This document shows positions 55,175 through 64,000 of a DNA stretch of 64,000 nt, piece by piece. This DNA is from an uncultured Ferrovum sp. (GTDB lineage: Bacteria > Pseudomonadota > Gammaproteobacteria > Burkholderiales > Ferrovaceae), in the NCBI GenBank assembly GCA_903893215.1, contig CAITLJ010000031.1, forward strand, positions 1 to 64,000, in the 5' to 3' direction. The notes under the pieces are model-generated. The model worked only from the letters and a program-made list of their open reading frames with translations. It was not told where the DNA came from and made no database searches. Numbering within the stretch: position 1 is the stretch's first letter; every line of letters begins with the position of its first letter. Made by a program: the position numbers and the translations under genes.

Positions 55175-56704
55175 ATGCTGTGGTTGTCTTTGGTTTTTCC
55201 CCAGCTTGCAATTGAGAGCCTGCCGGGTCTGGTCGATTCGCCAGAGCCTTGGGCGCTGCAGACCCGGGAACGGATTGTTGCTGCAAATCCAGCCGCCCGC
55301 ATCCTTGGCGTGCGAGATGGCCTGGGGGTTTCTGCGGCGCAGGTAATTGCTCCGCAATTGCGTCACCGGCCCTATGACGCCCTCCTGCAGGCGGCGGCTC
55401 TGCAAGGCTTGGCCGAATGCGCCCTGGGGTTTTCGGCACAGGTTTCCATCGAGCCACCGCAAGCCCTGTTGCTGGAAATCGGCTCCACCCTGCGTTACTT
55501 TGGTGGTCTGCAGGCAGTCCTGGACTTGGTGCAGGAGGCTTTGAATGCACGGCAGGTCTCGCATGCCTGGGCAGTGGCGGTCACGCCGCTGGCAGCCTTA
55601 TGGTGTGCACGTCATCATTCCGGTTGTATCGTGCTCCCCGACGCTTGCCTGCGTGATGTCCTGGGTGCGTTGCCCCTTGAGGTGATGCATTTGCCCGAGC
55701 GCACCTTGCAGGCGCTGCAGGGGGTGGGCATGCAAACCCTGGCGCATTGTCTGGCAATGCCTGCCCAAGGATTGGCCCTGCGTTACGGGGTTGCACTGGT
55801 TGGCTTGCTCGAACGGGCGCTGGGCAGCAGTCCTGATCCCCGGCTGTGTTTTTTTCCTGCCGATTCCTTCAGTCGCAGTATTGAATTGCCTCTTCCGGTC
55901 AGTGCCCTGGCGCATTGCATGCCCAGCCTGTTTGGCCTGTTACCCGACCTGATCGACTGGGCGCGCCGTCATGGATCCGTACTGACCCGGCTTGCCGTGG
56001 ACGTGCTGCATGAACGTCAGTCCGCCACCCGGGTCGTGGTGGGATTTGCGGGTACGCGTCGGATCGAGCACCTGCAACTTGTGCTGGACGAGCATTTGCA
56101 GCGGGTGCATTTGCCGCATCCGGTGGCCGGGTTCCGTTTGCAGGTGTTGGATAGCGAAATCAGCAATATCCCCGAAGACAGTCTGCTGCCAGCGGCACCA
56201 GTGCGATTGCGTGAAGGTCAGGAACTGATGGAACGCCTGCGCGCGCGGCTTGGTGCGCAAGCGGTTCAGGGGCTGGCGGCATGTCAGGACCATCGTCCGG
56301 AACTGGCATGGTGCTCCGCCGAACCCGGCCGTCCTTCCGACGCTACGGGGGCCGCCCTTGCCTCACGCTCCTCCCTGGCCGATGCACTGCACGCGCCACG
56401 CTTGACGGGCCTGAATTCGGTGCGTGGTCATGCCGGGACCTACCTGCTCTCGAACCAGCCGTCTCAGCCGCGGCCCCTTTGGCTGCTCGAAATACCGCGT
56501 CCCCTTGGCAAGGCTGCAGCGCCGGTCATGCGTTACCCGCTGCGACTGCTCAACGGACCAGAAAGGATTGAAAGCGGCTGGTGGGACGGTGCAGACGTTG
56601 CGCGCGATTACTTCATTGCAGCGGAACCGGATGGTTCGCAGTATTGGGTATTCAGGGACTGCCGCGGCGAACGGCAATGGTTCCTGCATGGTGTGTTTGC
56701 CTGA
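55175..56704 (+). CDS. imuB: Y-family polymerase homologue ImuB
   Basis: A 509-residue homologue of DinB/UmuC polymerases. The N-terminus LWLSLVFPQLAIESL lacks the DMDAF acidic motif required for catalysis, as expected for ImuB, which serves as a hub that recruits ImuC (DnaE2) and the beta clamp. The little-finger-like part and the C-terminal YWVFRDCRGERQWFLHGVFA match ImuB proteins. It follows imuA by 23 bp. No dnaE2/imuC is in the window. Confidence 0.87.
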   Translation: MLWLSLVFPQLAIESLPGLVDSPEPWALQTRERIVAANPAARILGVRDGLGVSAAQVIAPQLRHRPYDALLQAAALQGLAECALGFSAQVSIEPPQALLLEIGSTLRYFGGLQAVLDLVQEALNARQVSHAWAVAVTPLAALWCARHHSGCIVLPDACLRDVLGALPLEVMHLPERTLQALQGVGMQTLAHCLAMPAQGLALRYGVALVGLLERALGSSPDPRLCFFPADSFSRSIELPLPVSALAHCMPSLFGLLPDLIDWARRHGSVLTRLAVDVLHERQSATRVVVGFAGTRRIEHLQLVLDEHLQRVHLPHPVAGFRLQVLDSEISNIPEDSLLPAAPVRLREGQELMERLRARLGAQAVQGLAACQDHRPELAWCSAEPGRPSDATGAALASRSSLADALHAPRLTGLNSVRGHAGTYLLSNQPSQPRPLWLLEIPRPLGKAAAPVMRYPLRLLNGPERIESGWWDGADVARDYFIAAEPDGSQYWVFRDCRGERQWFLHGVFA

Positions 56705-56713
56705 ACATTTGCG

Positions 56714-57820
56714 CTACCTTTGTGCCGGTAGCTTCAAGCCGGCATCATGGATGCGCTCAAGGGCAGCAATGCGCACCTGCTCAGCTTCGGAGAACTGGCC
56801 GGTGCGTATTCCCGCCAATGCCTGGTCACGCTGCAGTTCCGATAGCGACGGGTCGACCAGGATGGCCTGTCTCTGGCTAAGATAACTGTTGACGCGAAGA
56901 TCCCATCGCTGGGTTTCGTCATCCAGCTGATCCAGCCGGTTCGCGGCCTCGGCGCCAACCAGTTGCTCGCGGACAGCGCGCAACTGTGCGGGCGTTCCAC
57001 CGCTCTGCTTCAGGTCGGCGGTTACAGCATTGAGTGTCGATACGCTTTCAGCCACCGAGATTCCATCACGCAGGGCCTTGGGCAGTGCGTCGCGCAACGT
57101 TGCAATCTTTTGTGCCCGCGCCAAGGGACTCAAGCCCGGTTCCTGCAGCACCGCCGACTTGGCAAGCTCGAAGTCCATATAGGCGTCTTCATCGGCGAAA
57201 AATGCCTTGATCACTTGCGCTGTGAAAATTCCCGCTCGCAGCCGTTGCAGCGAAGTCACCTGATCGCGCAACTGTGCGATTGAAATGTCCTGCGAGGTGC
57301 TGTTGTTACGGCTGGTACCACCAGCCGCCTGCTTGTAGCGCAGATATTGCTCGAACAACTCACCGAGCTGCAACGCGGCTCGTGACGGCAAAGCGCGCCG
57401 CGCGCGTAATTGCACGCGCTGGCGGATTCTGTCGATGCTCTCCTCGCCACTGGCCGACAAAAAATAATCGAACATGTCGCGTACACCGCGGTTGATCACC
57501 AGATTGCCAAGGGCATCGGCTGTCAGGGTTCCCGGTACTTCGGTATCGCTCAGGCTGGCTGGTAACAGGTCGCCCTGGCCATCACCAGACCGTTCGGCGG
57601 ACATGCCGCTGGCCGGTGTCAAGCCTTGGGCGGACTGCTGACCGCCCGATGTCAACCTGGCGGAGGCATTGGAATGTCCGCCCGACCACCACCACCCCGC
57701 TGTACCGAGCAAGATTGCCGTTGCCATCAGCCGTAACCAATACCCAGCACGCCGACGGGATGGTGGGGATATGGCCAGACCGGCGCCCTGATCTCCAAGG
57801 GAAGGTAGCCGGCCCTTCAT
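56714..57820 (-). CDS. Lipase-specific foldase (lipase chaperone)
   Basis: A 368-residue inner-membrane-anchored periplasmic protein: one helix (LMATAILLGTAGWWW), a variable linker, then the conserved block VRDMFDYFLSASGEESIDRIRQRV, typical of Lif/LimK foldases, and helical repeats ending ALERIHDAGLKLPAQR. It folds the lipase encoded immediately upstream before its secretion. The ATG follows directly on the lipase stop. Confidence 0.92.
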   Translation of the reverse strand: MKGRLPSLGDQGAGLAISPPSRRRAGYWLRLMATAILLGTAGWWWSGGHSNASARLTSGGQQSAQGLTPASGMSAERSGDGQGDLLPASLSDTEVPGTLTADALGNLVINRGVRDMFDYFLSASGEESIDRIRQRVQLRARRALPSRAALQLGELFEQYLRYKQAAGGTSRNNSTSQDISIAQLRDQVTSLQRLRAGIFTAQVIKAFFADEDAYMDFELAKSAVLQEPGLSPLARAQKIATLRDALPKALRDGISVAESVSTLNAVTADLKQSGGTPAQLRAVREQLVGAEAANRLDQLDDETQRWDLRVNSYLSQRQAILVDPSLSELQRDQALAGIRTGQFSEAEQVRIAALERIHDAGLKLPAQR

Positions 57821-58747
57821 TCAGTTACCTGCCAGCTTCAGACGATTGGCATGTTGCCGGAACAGTGCAACCGGATCCGTGGTGCCGACCAGACCGAGCA
57901 CCTGATTGACCGCGTCGAGATGATTCATGTCGTACTGGTCGCCGATCACTTTGCCCAGATGGCTGGCGCAGATGGCCACCAGACCATCATTGGGTGTGGC
58001 ACCGAATGCCGCACCAGCCAGGGCCAATATCGGGTCCGAGATGTCAAAAACGTTGGTTGAAATCTTGTTGCCCGTCCAGGAGTAATAGCCCACGCCGTTC
58101 ACCACAGCTGCCCCATCGCCGCACGCGGTGGTGGGCACACCGGCCGGGAAGCGCTTGTTGAACGCGGTGCTGCCTGCGGTGGACAGCACGGTCAGGGAAG
58201 CCTGCGCATCCTGGGGCAGGTTGCCTTGGCCGGAAGCGCTGTCGATGACTAAACCCAGTCCATTCAGCAGGCTGTTGATGACTGGGGTGATCACGCCCCC
58301 GGTTGCCGCCTCAAGGGAGAGAACAAAGTCAGCTACGCTGGAACCCAGAATCACTCCGTCCACCGAGGTGACCGAAGCCACCTTGCCGGGCAATGCAGCG
58401 GCGGCGTAGCGGATGGTTTGCGCCCCTTGGCTATGCCCGACCAGATTGACCTTGCTGGCTCCAGACACAGCAAGAATCTGCGACACCTGGGTCACCAGTT
58501 GTTCGCCGCGAATATCGGAGGAATTCACAGACGAAACTTCGGTGGTGTAGACCGAGGCGCCATGCGTCTGCAGGTCAGCAGCGATGCCGTAAAAATAGTC
58601 GACACCCAGGATCGAGTTGAAGCCGAACAGTCCGTGCACCAGCACGATCGGGTATTTCGTTGCGCCATACGTGTCCTGGGCCTGCGCCTGACCGAAGCCG
58701 GCGAGTCCAAGCAAACCAAGTACCAGACCGATCTTGATGATTCTCAT
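57821..58747 (-). CDS. Secreted triacylglycerol lipase (subfamily I.1/I.2)
   Basis: A 308-residue lipase with signal peptide (LVLGLLGLAGFGQAQA). Oxyanion segment PIVLVHGLFGF, nucleophile Ser106 in GHSQG, acid in the C-terminal SDPILALAG or NDGLV region and a histidine in SHLGKVIGDQYDMNHLD follow family I. It is longer at the nucleophile side strand (SVDGVILGSSVADF). Secretion by type II is usual for the family. It requires the adjacent foldase. The gene is preceded by a strong GGAGG. Confidence 0.92.
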   Translation of the reverse strand: MRIIKIGLVLGLLGLAGFGQAQAQDTYGATKYPIVLVHGLFGFNSILGVDYFYGIAADLQTHGASVYTTEVSSVNSSDIRGEQLVTQVSQILAVSGASKVNLVGHSQGAQTIRYAAAALPGKVASVTSVDGVILGSSVADFVLSLEAATGGVITPVINSLLNGLGLVIDSASGQGNLPQDAQASLTVLSTAGSTAFNKRFPAGVPTTACGDGAAVVNGVGYYSWTGNKISTNVFDISDPILALAGAAFGATPNDGLVAICASHLGKVIGDQYDMNHLDAVNQVLGLVGTTDPVALFRQHANRLKLAGN

Positions 58748-59086
58748 GTGGTATTCCTCCTTGTGTTTTTTTTGATGGGTACGCCTGGTGGCGCTTCAGC
58801 GGACGCAGTGGTCTGTTTCCACTGTCACAACCGGCTGACGACGACTGAGGGACTCAGACCTCAGCGTCCGAGTTCAGATTAAGCCAATACATACGTTTGA
58901 ATCACTCGATCAATGAAGTCGATTGGCGTGAATTTGTATCAATTTGTAATGGGCGATGGCGCGAAGGGCGGTTGCCCGGCGCAAGCCCCTGACCCTGGCG
59001 GGGGGGCTTCCTTGCGCTGACCAGATGATTTTGGATGGCGCAGCGTTTCCAGCAAGGTCAGTGACAGTGATGGTTAAACTGCTGGC
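58748..59086. promoter_or_regulatory. Intergenic region upstream of the lipase
   Basis: No convincing ORF in this 339-bp stretch. Directly beside the lipase lies a GGAGG followed upstream by an A-rich run. An AT-rich part around 58875-58950 probably holds the lipase promoter on the minus strand. A GC-rich stretch near 58960-59030 has no recognisable feature. Confidence 0.4.
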
Positions 59087-59128
59087 CAAAAAAAATCCCC
59101 TTTAGGCCGTTGGCCTGACAGGGGATTG
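59087..59128 (-). terminator. Rho-independent terminator downstream of rne
   Basis: On the minus strand AATCCCCT pairs with AGGGGATT, with an inner stem CAGGCC/GGCCTA, followed by eight T. It lies about 95 bp after the rne stop in the correct orientation. Confidence 0.88.
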
Positions 59129-59177
59129 CGGTGCAATGTCGCCGCCGGTCGAGCATGATGCCTGGGCCGTCAGGCAG

Positions 59178-59205
59178 GCGGACTGGCCTTGGCCAGTCCG
59201 CGTTT
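59178..59205. other. Perfect 11-bp inverted repeat after rne
   Basis: GCGGACTGGCC and GGCCAGTCCGC are separated by two bases, followed on the plus strand by GTTTT. It lies 18 bp beyond the rne stop and may stabilise the rne mRNA end or act as a first terminator. Confidence 0.55.
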
Positions 59206-59222
59206 TACCTCAACAGGCAAGC

Positions 59223-62200
59223 TTACTGTGCGCTCTCCGGCGGTGTTTCGCTGCGCGCTGTTTCGACCAGCTGCAGCGGTTCGCTGGCAGTATCGGCTGC
59301 CTGCCGCGGACGCACGGTGCGACGACGGCGCGGTGTTGCAGTCGCCGTATCGTCCTGCGCTTCCATGGTTGCGGCAGACCGGGTTTGCACCAGCACCAGA
59401 CCGCTGTCGGCGGACAGCAGATCGGCCGGGTTGACCAGCGCCGCTGGCGGCACGACGGACGCCGGCGCAGGCACTGCAGCAGGAGCCACGGCAGCAGGTA
59501 CCACCGCAGCAGGAGCCATCGCAGCAGGTGCCACCGCAGCAGGGGCTTCCTCAACCACTGCTGGCGTGGCCACGGGTGCAGCCTGTGCCGCCACAGCCGG
59601 AGGTGCTGCCGGCGTCGGCGTGGCAGTCGTCATCACCGATGCAGCCGACACCACGGGGGCGGCTGGCGGCATCACTGCGGCTGCGCCGTTGATGTAGTCG
59701 GGTTGATAAATGACTGGCGAGACGTCGGCGGTATTGCGCACTGGCGCAGCAGCCGGCACCGGCGACTCGGTAACCGACGCAATAGCCACCGGTGCAGCAG
59801 CAGGCGCTGCGGCGACCACTTCTGCCGTTGGTGCAAGGGTTGGTGCCGGTGCTGGTGCCGGTGCCGGTGCCGGTGCCGGTGCCGGTACTGGTGCCGCCGC
59901 CGCCGCCGCCACCTGCTCAGGCACGTCGGCTGGTGCGGTGCCGTTCCACTGGCCAGGCGTCTGCCAGGCCGGAGGCTGTGCCGTTGCACCCTCTTCGCGC
60001 GCCGTGCGCACATCGCGCGATGCCTCGCTGCTCACCACTGTGGCCTGTGCCACGATATCGGCAAATGCCGACGATGCGCTTTCACCTTCTGCCGGAGCAG
60101 ACTCGACATCGTTGCCTTCTGCGTTCTCCAGAAGGTCGCCATTGCGGTTGCGGTCTTCACGATTGCCACGACCACGGCCACCGCGACGACCACGACGGCT
60201 GCGTCCTTCAGGGCGCTCGCCAGTGCCTTCCGAGGTGGTCTCGGCGAGTGCGGCGCCCTCGGCTGCAGCGACTGCGGCGGTCCCGACTTCTGCCACCTCG
60301 ACAAGCGCTGGCGTGGCACTTTCGGGCCGACGGCCACGCTCACCGCGGTTGCGGCGGCCGCGACCTTCACCCTGGCCGGCATTGCGCTCATCGTTGCCAC
60401 CAATGGCCTCGGTCTTGCGCTCTTCGCCACGTGCTTCCACCGGTTGACGTCGGGTGTCCTGACCATCACGGGCCGGACGACCATCGCCGCGGCGACCTTC
60501 CGGACGTTCATTGCGTTCCGCACCTTCTGCACGGTCGCCGTTGCCATTGCGCTCACGGCGGCCGCGTTCCTGCCGCTCGCCACCGCGCTCACCGCCACGA
60601 TCCCGACGCGAACGGTCACCACGCCCTTGTGTTTGCGCATTGCGGCCCGTCGCGCTAGCGGAGGCGCTGCCGGCTGCAACCGCCGTCGTGACGGCCGGCG
60701 CTGATTCACTGGGGGTGCCTTTCAGCCAGCCAATGATACGGCCCAGGAAAGAACCGCTGGGCTGGGGGCTGGGCGCTGCGCGTGCCGCCGGTGCGGCCTT
60801 GGCTACCGGTGCAGCCTTGGCAGCCGAAGCTTCCACCGGGGTGGGCAACTCGGCAGCGGCACCATGCGTGACGGGGGCCGGGGCACCCGCCGCGATACCC
60901 TTGACCGCGGCTTGCGGTGACTTTGGCTTGCTGTCGTGAACGTGCGTGCCGGCACCGTCTTCTTCAGACGGCAGTTCGACCATTTTGTAGCTCGGTTCCG
61001 GCGTGCCTTCCTGATTGGCCTCGTCGTGACGCACGCGCATGATGGTGTAGTTTGGCGTTTCGAGATGCTCGTTGGGAATCAGCATGATGCTGACGCGCAG
61101 ACGGGCTTCCAGTGCATAAATGTCGGAGCGCTTTTCGTTGAGCAGGAAGGTGGCCACATCCACCGGCACCTGGGCGCGCACGATGGCGGTATTTTCCTTC
61201 ATCGATTCTTCCTGCAGGATGCGCAGGATATGCAGTGCTGACGATTCGGTGTCACGGATGAAGCCGGTGCCATGGCAGCGCGGGCAGGGCGTGTGGCTGG
61301 TTTCGCCCAGAGAAGGTTGCAGGCGCTGACGTGACAGTTCGAGCAGGCCAAAGCGCGAGATCTTGCCGGTCTGCACGCGCGCACGGTCAAAGTGCAGCGC
61401 GTCGCGCAGGCGGTTTTCGACATCGCGCTGGTTGCGCGTGCTTTCCATGTCGATGAAGTCGATCACGATCAGGCCACCCAGGTCGCGCAGACGTAACTGG
61501 CGGGCAATTTCGTCTGCCGCTTCCAGATTGGTGTTGAGCGCGGTGGCTTCGATGTCGGCACCGCGGGTGGCACGGGCCGAGTTCACGTCGACCGATACCA
61601 GCGCTTCGGTGTGGTCGATCACGATGGCGCCGCCAGAAGGCAGGCTGACATCGCGGCGGTAGGCCGTCTCGATCTGATGCTCGATCTGGAAGCGTGAAAA
61701 CAGCGGCACATCGTCGCGATAAAACTTGACCTTGTGCACATTCGCCGGCATCACGTGCTCCATGAACTGGCGGGCCTGTTCATAGATGCTCTCGGTGTCG
61801 ATCAGGATTTCGCCGATATCCGGTTGGAACAGGTCGCGGATGGCGCGGATTACCAGACTGCCTTCCTGGTAAATCAGGAAGGCACCATCCTGGCTGCCAG
61901 AGGCTTCTTCTACGGCCTTCCACAATTGCAGCAGGTAGTTCAGGTCCCATTGCAATTCTTCCACGCTGCGTCCGATACCGGCCGTGCGCGCGATCAGGCT
62001 CATGCCGGCGGGCACTTCCAGTTGGGCCAGCACGTCACGCAGTTCTGCGCGCTCGTCGCCTTCCACCCGGCGGGATACGCCACCACCACGGGGATTGTTT
62101 GGCATCAGCACCAGATAACGGCCAGCCAGGCTGACGAAACTGGTCAGGGCTGCGCCCTTGTTGCCGCGCTCGTCCTTGTCAACCTGGACGATGATCTCCT

Positions 62201-62492
62201 GCTTTTCCTTCAGCAGGCTGGCGATGCGGGCGCGGCTGAATTCGCCGTCTTCGCCCTGCAGATACGATTTGGCGATTTCCTTGAAGGGCAGAAAACCATG
62301 ACGGTCCATGCCGTAATCCACAAAGGCGGCTTCCAGCGCCGGTTCTACCCGGGTGACAACGGCCTTGTAAATATTGCCTTTGCGTTGTTCCCGTCCTGCG
62401 TACTCGATGTCGAGATCAATGAGTTTCTGACCATCAACGATGGCAACGCGCAGTTCTTCCTGATGCGTTGCATTGAACAGCATGCGTTTCAT
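59223..62492 (-). CDS. rne: Ribonuclease E
   Basis: A 1,089-residue endoribonuclease. [21 protein letters not shown], the S1 domain ([23 protein letters not shown]), the DNase I-like catalytic part with [11 protein letters not shown] and VIDFIDM, and the zinc-link CPRCHGTG are intact in the first 510 residues. The C-terminal half is disordered: Arg/Gly/Asn/Glu-rich RNA-binding stretches ([17 protein letters not shown]) and Ala/Pro/Val-rich linkers. The start has GGAG eight bases upstream. It degrades mRNA and processes rRNA, anchored to the membrane and degradosome partners through the tail. Confidence 0.96.
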   Translation of the reverse strand: MKRMLFNATHQEELRVAIVDGQKLIDLDIEYAGREQRKGNIYKAVVTRVEPALEAAFVDYGMDRHGFLPFKEIAKSYLQGEDGEFSRARIASLLKEKQEIIVQVDKDERGNKGAALTSFVSLAGRYLVLMPNNPRGGGVSRRVEGDERAELRDVLAQLEVPAGMSLIARTAGIGRSVEELQWDLNYLLQLWKAVEEASGSQDGAFLIYQEGSLVIRAIRDLFQPDIGEILIDTESIYEQARQFMEHVMPANVHKVKFYRDDVPLFSRFQIEHQIETAYRRDVSLPSGGAIVIDHTEALVSVDVNSARATRGADIEATALNTNLEAADEIARQLRLRDLGGLIVIDFIDMESTRNQRDVENRLRDALHFDRARVQTGKISRFGLLELSRQRLQPSLGETSHTPCPRCHGTGFIRDTESSALHILRILQEESMKENTAIVRAQVPVDVATFLLNEKRSDIYALEARLRVSIMLIPNEHLETPNYTIMRVRHDEANQEGTPEPSYKMVELPSEEDGAGTHVHDSKPKSPQAAVKGIAAGAPAPVTHGAAAELPTPVEASAAKAAPVAKAAPAARAAPSPQPSGSFLGRIIGWLKGTPSESAPAVTTAVAAGSASASATGRNAQTQGRGDRSRRDRGGERGGERQERGRRERNGNGDRAEGAERNERPEGRRGDGRPARDGQDTRRQPVEARGEERKTEAIGGNDERNAGQGEGRGRRNRGERGRRPESATPALVEVAEVGTAAVAAAEGAALAETTSEGTGERPEGRSRRGRRGGRGRGNREDRNRNGDLLENAEGNDVESAPAEGESASSAFADIVAQATVVSSEASRDVRTAREEGATAQPPAWQTPGQWNGTAPADVPEQVAAAAAAPVPAPAPAPAPAPAPAPTLAPTAEVVAAAPAAAPVAIASVTESPVPAAAPVRNTADVSPVIYQPDYINGAAAVMPPAAPVVSAASVMTTATPTPAAPPAVAAQAAPVATPAVVEEAPAAVAPAAMAPAAVVPAAVAPAAVPAPASVVPPAALVNPADLLSADSGLVLVQTRSAATMEAQDDTATATPRRRRTVRPRQAADTASEPLQLVETARSETPPESAQ
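59841..59911. repeat. GGTGCC-type hexanucleotide and GCC triplet repeat in the rne tail
   Basis: About eight consecutive GGTGCC/GGTGCT hexamers followed by a (GCC)n run. On the minus strand they encode alternating Pro-Ala and then poly-Ala in the disordered tail of RNase E. Such repeats can change length by slippage in six- or three-base steps without breaking the frame. Confidence 0.8.
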
Positions 62493-63030
62493 GCAATTTC
62501 TCCCGCGCGCCATATAGCGGGATTGGGAATGCCGGGATGAGCGTCTCCACGGCCTGCCAGCGCAAAGGCTGGGAGGCGATCGGGTGAAGGTCCGCCAGGG
62601 GGCGGAAGCTGTCGAGGCTGAAGCCGGGATTCATATCCACGAAAGGTACGTCGCTCTGCGTACAGAGCCACGTTCCGAAAAGATCGGTGTGCTAGGGGCG
62701 CGCATTTCTACTAACATCGCTGCTTCTGCGGTGAGCGACTTAACCGTAACGGCATGCGGAGGGCGGCGCGGTGCGACGATCAGGCCGCGGGCTTCATGGC
62801 CCAATTCGGCTTGCTGCTGGCTGGCAGGCCCAGACTGCAACCCGGGATGAACTGCCACACGGGGAGGAGGGGACTGCCGCCGGGGTGATCTTCGTCGTTA
62901 CGCCTGGCAGCCTGTTGGAACAGCGCTCGGTTTGCGGGCCATGAAAGACCAATGCAGTGCCGATCGCCCTTGGCAGATGGCGCGAAGCGCCGCCATCCAT
63001 TGCCTCCAACTAGGACAGAGTGTAAAGCAG
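62493..63030. promoter_or_regulatory. Divergent rne/rluC upstream region with probable long rne leader
   Basis: A 538-bp gap between divergent rne and rluC with no convincing ORF. In enterobacteria rne has a long structured 5' leader through which RNase E controls its own mRNA; the length here is compatible with the same arrangement. The centre (about 62690-62760) is the least GC-rich part and may hold the promoters. No specific box was identified. Confidence 0.45.
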
Positions 63031-64000
63031 ATGAAAGACTTAAGCAAAGGTGATGCCGCTGATCATCAAGCGGTGCGCCTCGCTGAGATCGATGAAGGCA
63101 GTGCCGGGCAGCGCATTGACAATTTCCTGTTGCGCGAACTCAAAGGTGTGCCCAAATCGCACATTTATCGCATCCTGCGCAGCGGCGAGGTACGCGTGAA
63201 CAGTAAGCGCATTGATGCCACGTTTCGTCTGAGCGAAGGTGACAAGGTGCGCATCCCGCCGGTACGCACGGCGCTGCCAGGGCCGGCGGCGCCCGCGGGC
63301 ACCGGCCTCGAAAAGCGTATCGTGTTCGAGGACGATTACCTGATTGCCATCGACAAACCGGCGGGCGTGGCCGTGCACGGCGGCAGCGGCGTGAGCTCCG
63401 GGGTGATCGAACGCCTGCGGGCCGAGCGGCCACAGGCCAAATTCCTCGAACTGGTGCACCGGCTGGATCGCGAAACCTCGGGTTTGCTGTTGATTGCCAA
63501 GAAACGCGCGGCGCTGACCAGCCTGCATGAGCAACTGCGGGTGGGCAGCACCGACAAGCGCTATCTGGCGCTGGCCGGTGGCCGCGTGCGTGATATCAAG
63601 CGCAAGGTGATTCTGGCGCTGCACAAGTTCACTACAGCGGATGGCGACCGCAGGGTGATGGTGGATTCCGCCGGACAGCATGCCGAGACCATCTTCCATC
63701 GCCGTGAACGTTTTGCCGACGCAACCCTGATGGAAGCGCACCTGCTGACCGGGCGCACCCATCAGATCCGTGTCCATCTGGCTTCGATCGGCCATCCGAT
63801 TGCCGGGGATGACAAATATGGCGATTTTCAGGTCAACCGCACGCTGGCCCGGCAAGGCCTCAAGCGCATGTTCCTGCACGCTGCATGCCTGAGCCTCGAC
63901 CACCCGGCCACCGGCGCGCGACTGGAGCTTGAATGTGCGCTGCCCGATGAACTCGAACACTTTCTGACCACATTGGCACCATGGACCGACGCTTCGACCT
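63031..64000 (+). CDS. rluC: 23S rRNA pseudouridine synthase RluC, C-terminal end beyond the window
   Basis: The frame is open from an ATG at 63031 to the window end (323 codons), beginning MKDLSKGDAADHQAV. An S4-like RNA-binding part (GQRIDNFLLRELKGVPKSHIYR, SGEVRVNSKRI) precedes the catalytic domain with the aspartate in LVHRLDRETSGLLL, then GRTHQIRVHLA and GDDKYGD. RluC modifies U955, U2504 and U2580 of 23S rRNA in E. coli. Its position divergent from rne is the usual one. Only a few residues should be missing. Confidence 0.92.
   Translation, partial: MKDLSKGDAADHQAVRLAEIDEGSAGQRIDNFLLRELKGVPKSHIYRILRSGEVRVNSKRIDATFRLSEGDKVRIPPVRTALPGPAAPAGTGLEKRIVFEDDYLIAIDKPAGVAVHGGSGVSSGVIERLRAERPQAKFLELVHRLDRETSGLLLIAKKRAALTSLHEQLRVGSTDKRYLALAGGRVRDIKRKVILALHKFTTADGDRRVMVDSAGQHAETIFHRRERFADATLMEAHLLTGRTHQIRVHLASIGHPIAGDDKYGDFQVNRTLARQGLKRMFLHAACLSLDHPATGARLELECALPDELEHFLTTLAPWTDAST

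Noticed and set aside
59136-60704. 522-codon plus-strand ORF rich in Arg, His, Cys and Gly opposite rne
   Set aside because: Composition is produced by the low-complexity rne tail; no start context or domain.
62584-62858. Short ORFs in the rne-rluC gap
   Set aside because: No ribosome binding site of note, no recognisable sequence, and they overlap each other on both strands; a long rne leader is the simpler explanation.

Overview
The window reads as a chromosomal segment of a GC-rich Gram-negative bacterium, most likely a betaproteobacterium. The evidence is the sulfate operon ending in a CysB-type regulator, the complete Kdp system, a System I (Ccm) cytochrome c maturation operon, a lexA-imuA-imuB SOS operon, and divergent rne and rluC. 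No genus can be assigned from the sequence alone. No phage, insertion sequence, CRISPR array or rRNA was seen; there is one tRNA.

Layout. 1-7.2 kb (minus strand): sulfate uptake (sbp, a serine hydrolase, cysT, cysW, cysA, start of cysB) and serine acetyltransferase, which is present as an intact gene and as a truncated second copy. 7.2-15.6 kb (plus): high-affinity potassium uptake, with a small membrane ORF, kdpF, A, B, C and the KdpD/KdpE sensor-regulator pair, preceded by helically phased direct repeats that may be the KdpE operator. 15.6-18.4 kb (minus): ATP sulfurylase cysDN, where CysN carries a decayed APS-kinase domain. 18.5-26.9 kb (plus): a ferredoxin-reductase-type flavoprotein, an AceE-type E1 with no aceF beside it, and topoisomerase IV (parE, parC).

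26.9-48.7 kb is the standout region. The ccm operon is split: ccmABC lie at 26.9-29.0 kb and ccmDEFGHI at 43.6-48.7 kb. Between them sits a 14.5 kb block encoding a membrane-anchored, apparently permuted iron-sulfur flavoprotein, a cytochrome b-like membrane protein, a 27-haem cytochrome c made of triheme repeats, a giant 2,378-residue cytochrome with 54 CXXCH plus five wider haem motifs, and an outer-membrane barrel protein with SPOR-like and TPR-like regions. This looks like an extracellular electron transfer conduit (quinone or NAD(P)H pool to periplasm to outer membrane and cell surface) placed inside the genes that attach its haems. The giant cytochrome contains a tandem duplication of a 1,677-bp, 15-haem unit.

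48.7-64 kb: a PEBP-like lipoprotein, a small lipoprotein, a short RecQ-type helicase, tRNA-Leu(UAA), a LuxR-type regulator, a small membrane protein, a YgiD-type dioxygenase, lexA-imuA-imuB under a clear SOS box, a secreted lipase with its foldase, RNase E with a repeat-rich tail, and the start of rluC, which runs off the window.

Functionally, sulfate uptake, activation and serine acetylation form a dispersed cysteine-synthesis set, and the Ccm genes supply haem attachment for the very haem-rich conduit. Calls rest on reading translated motifs by eye; no database search was run.
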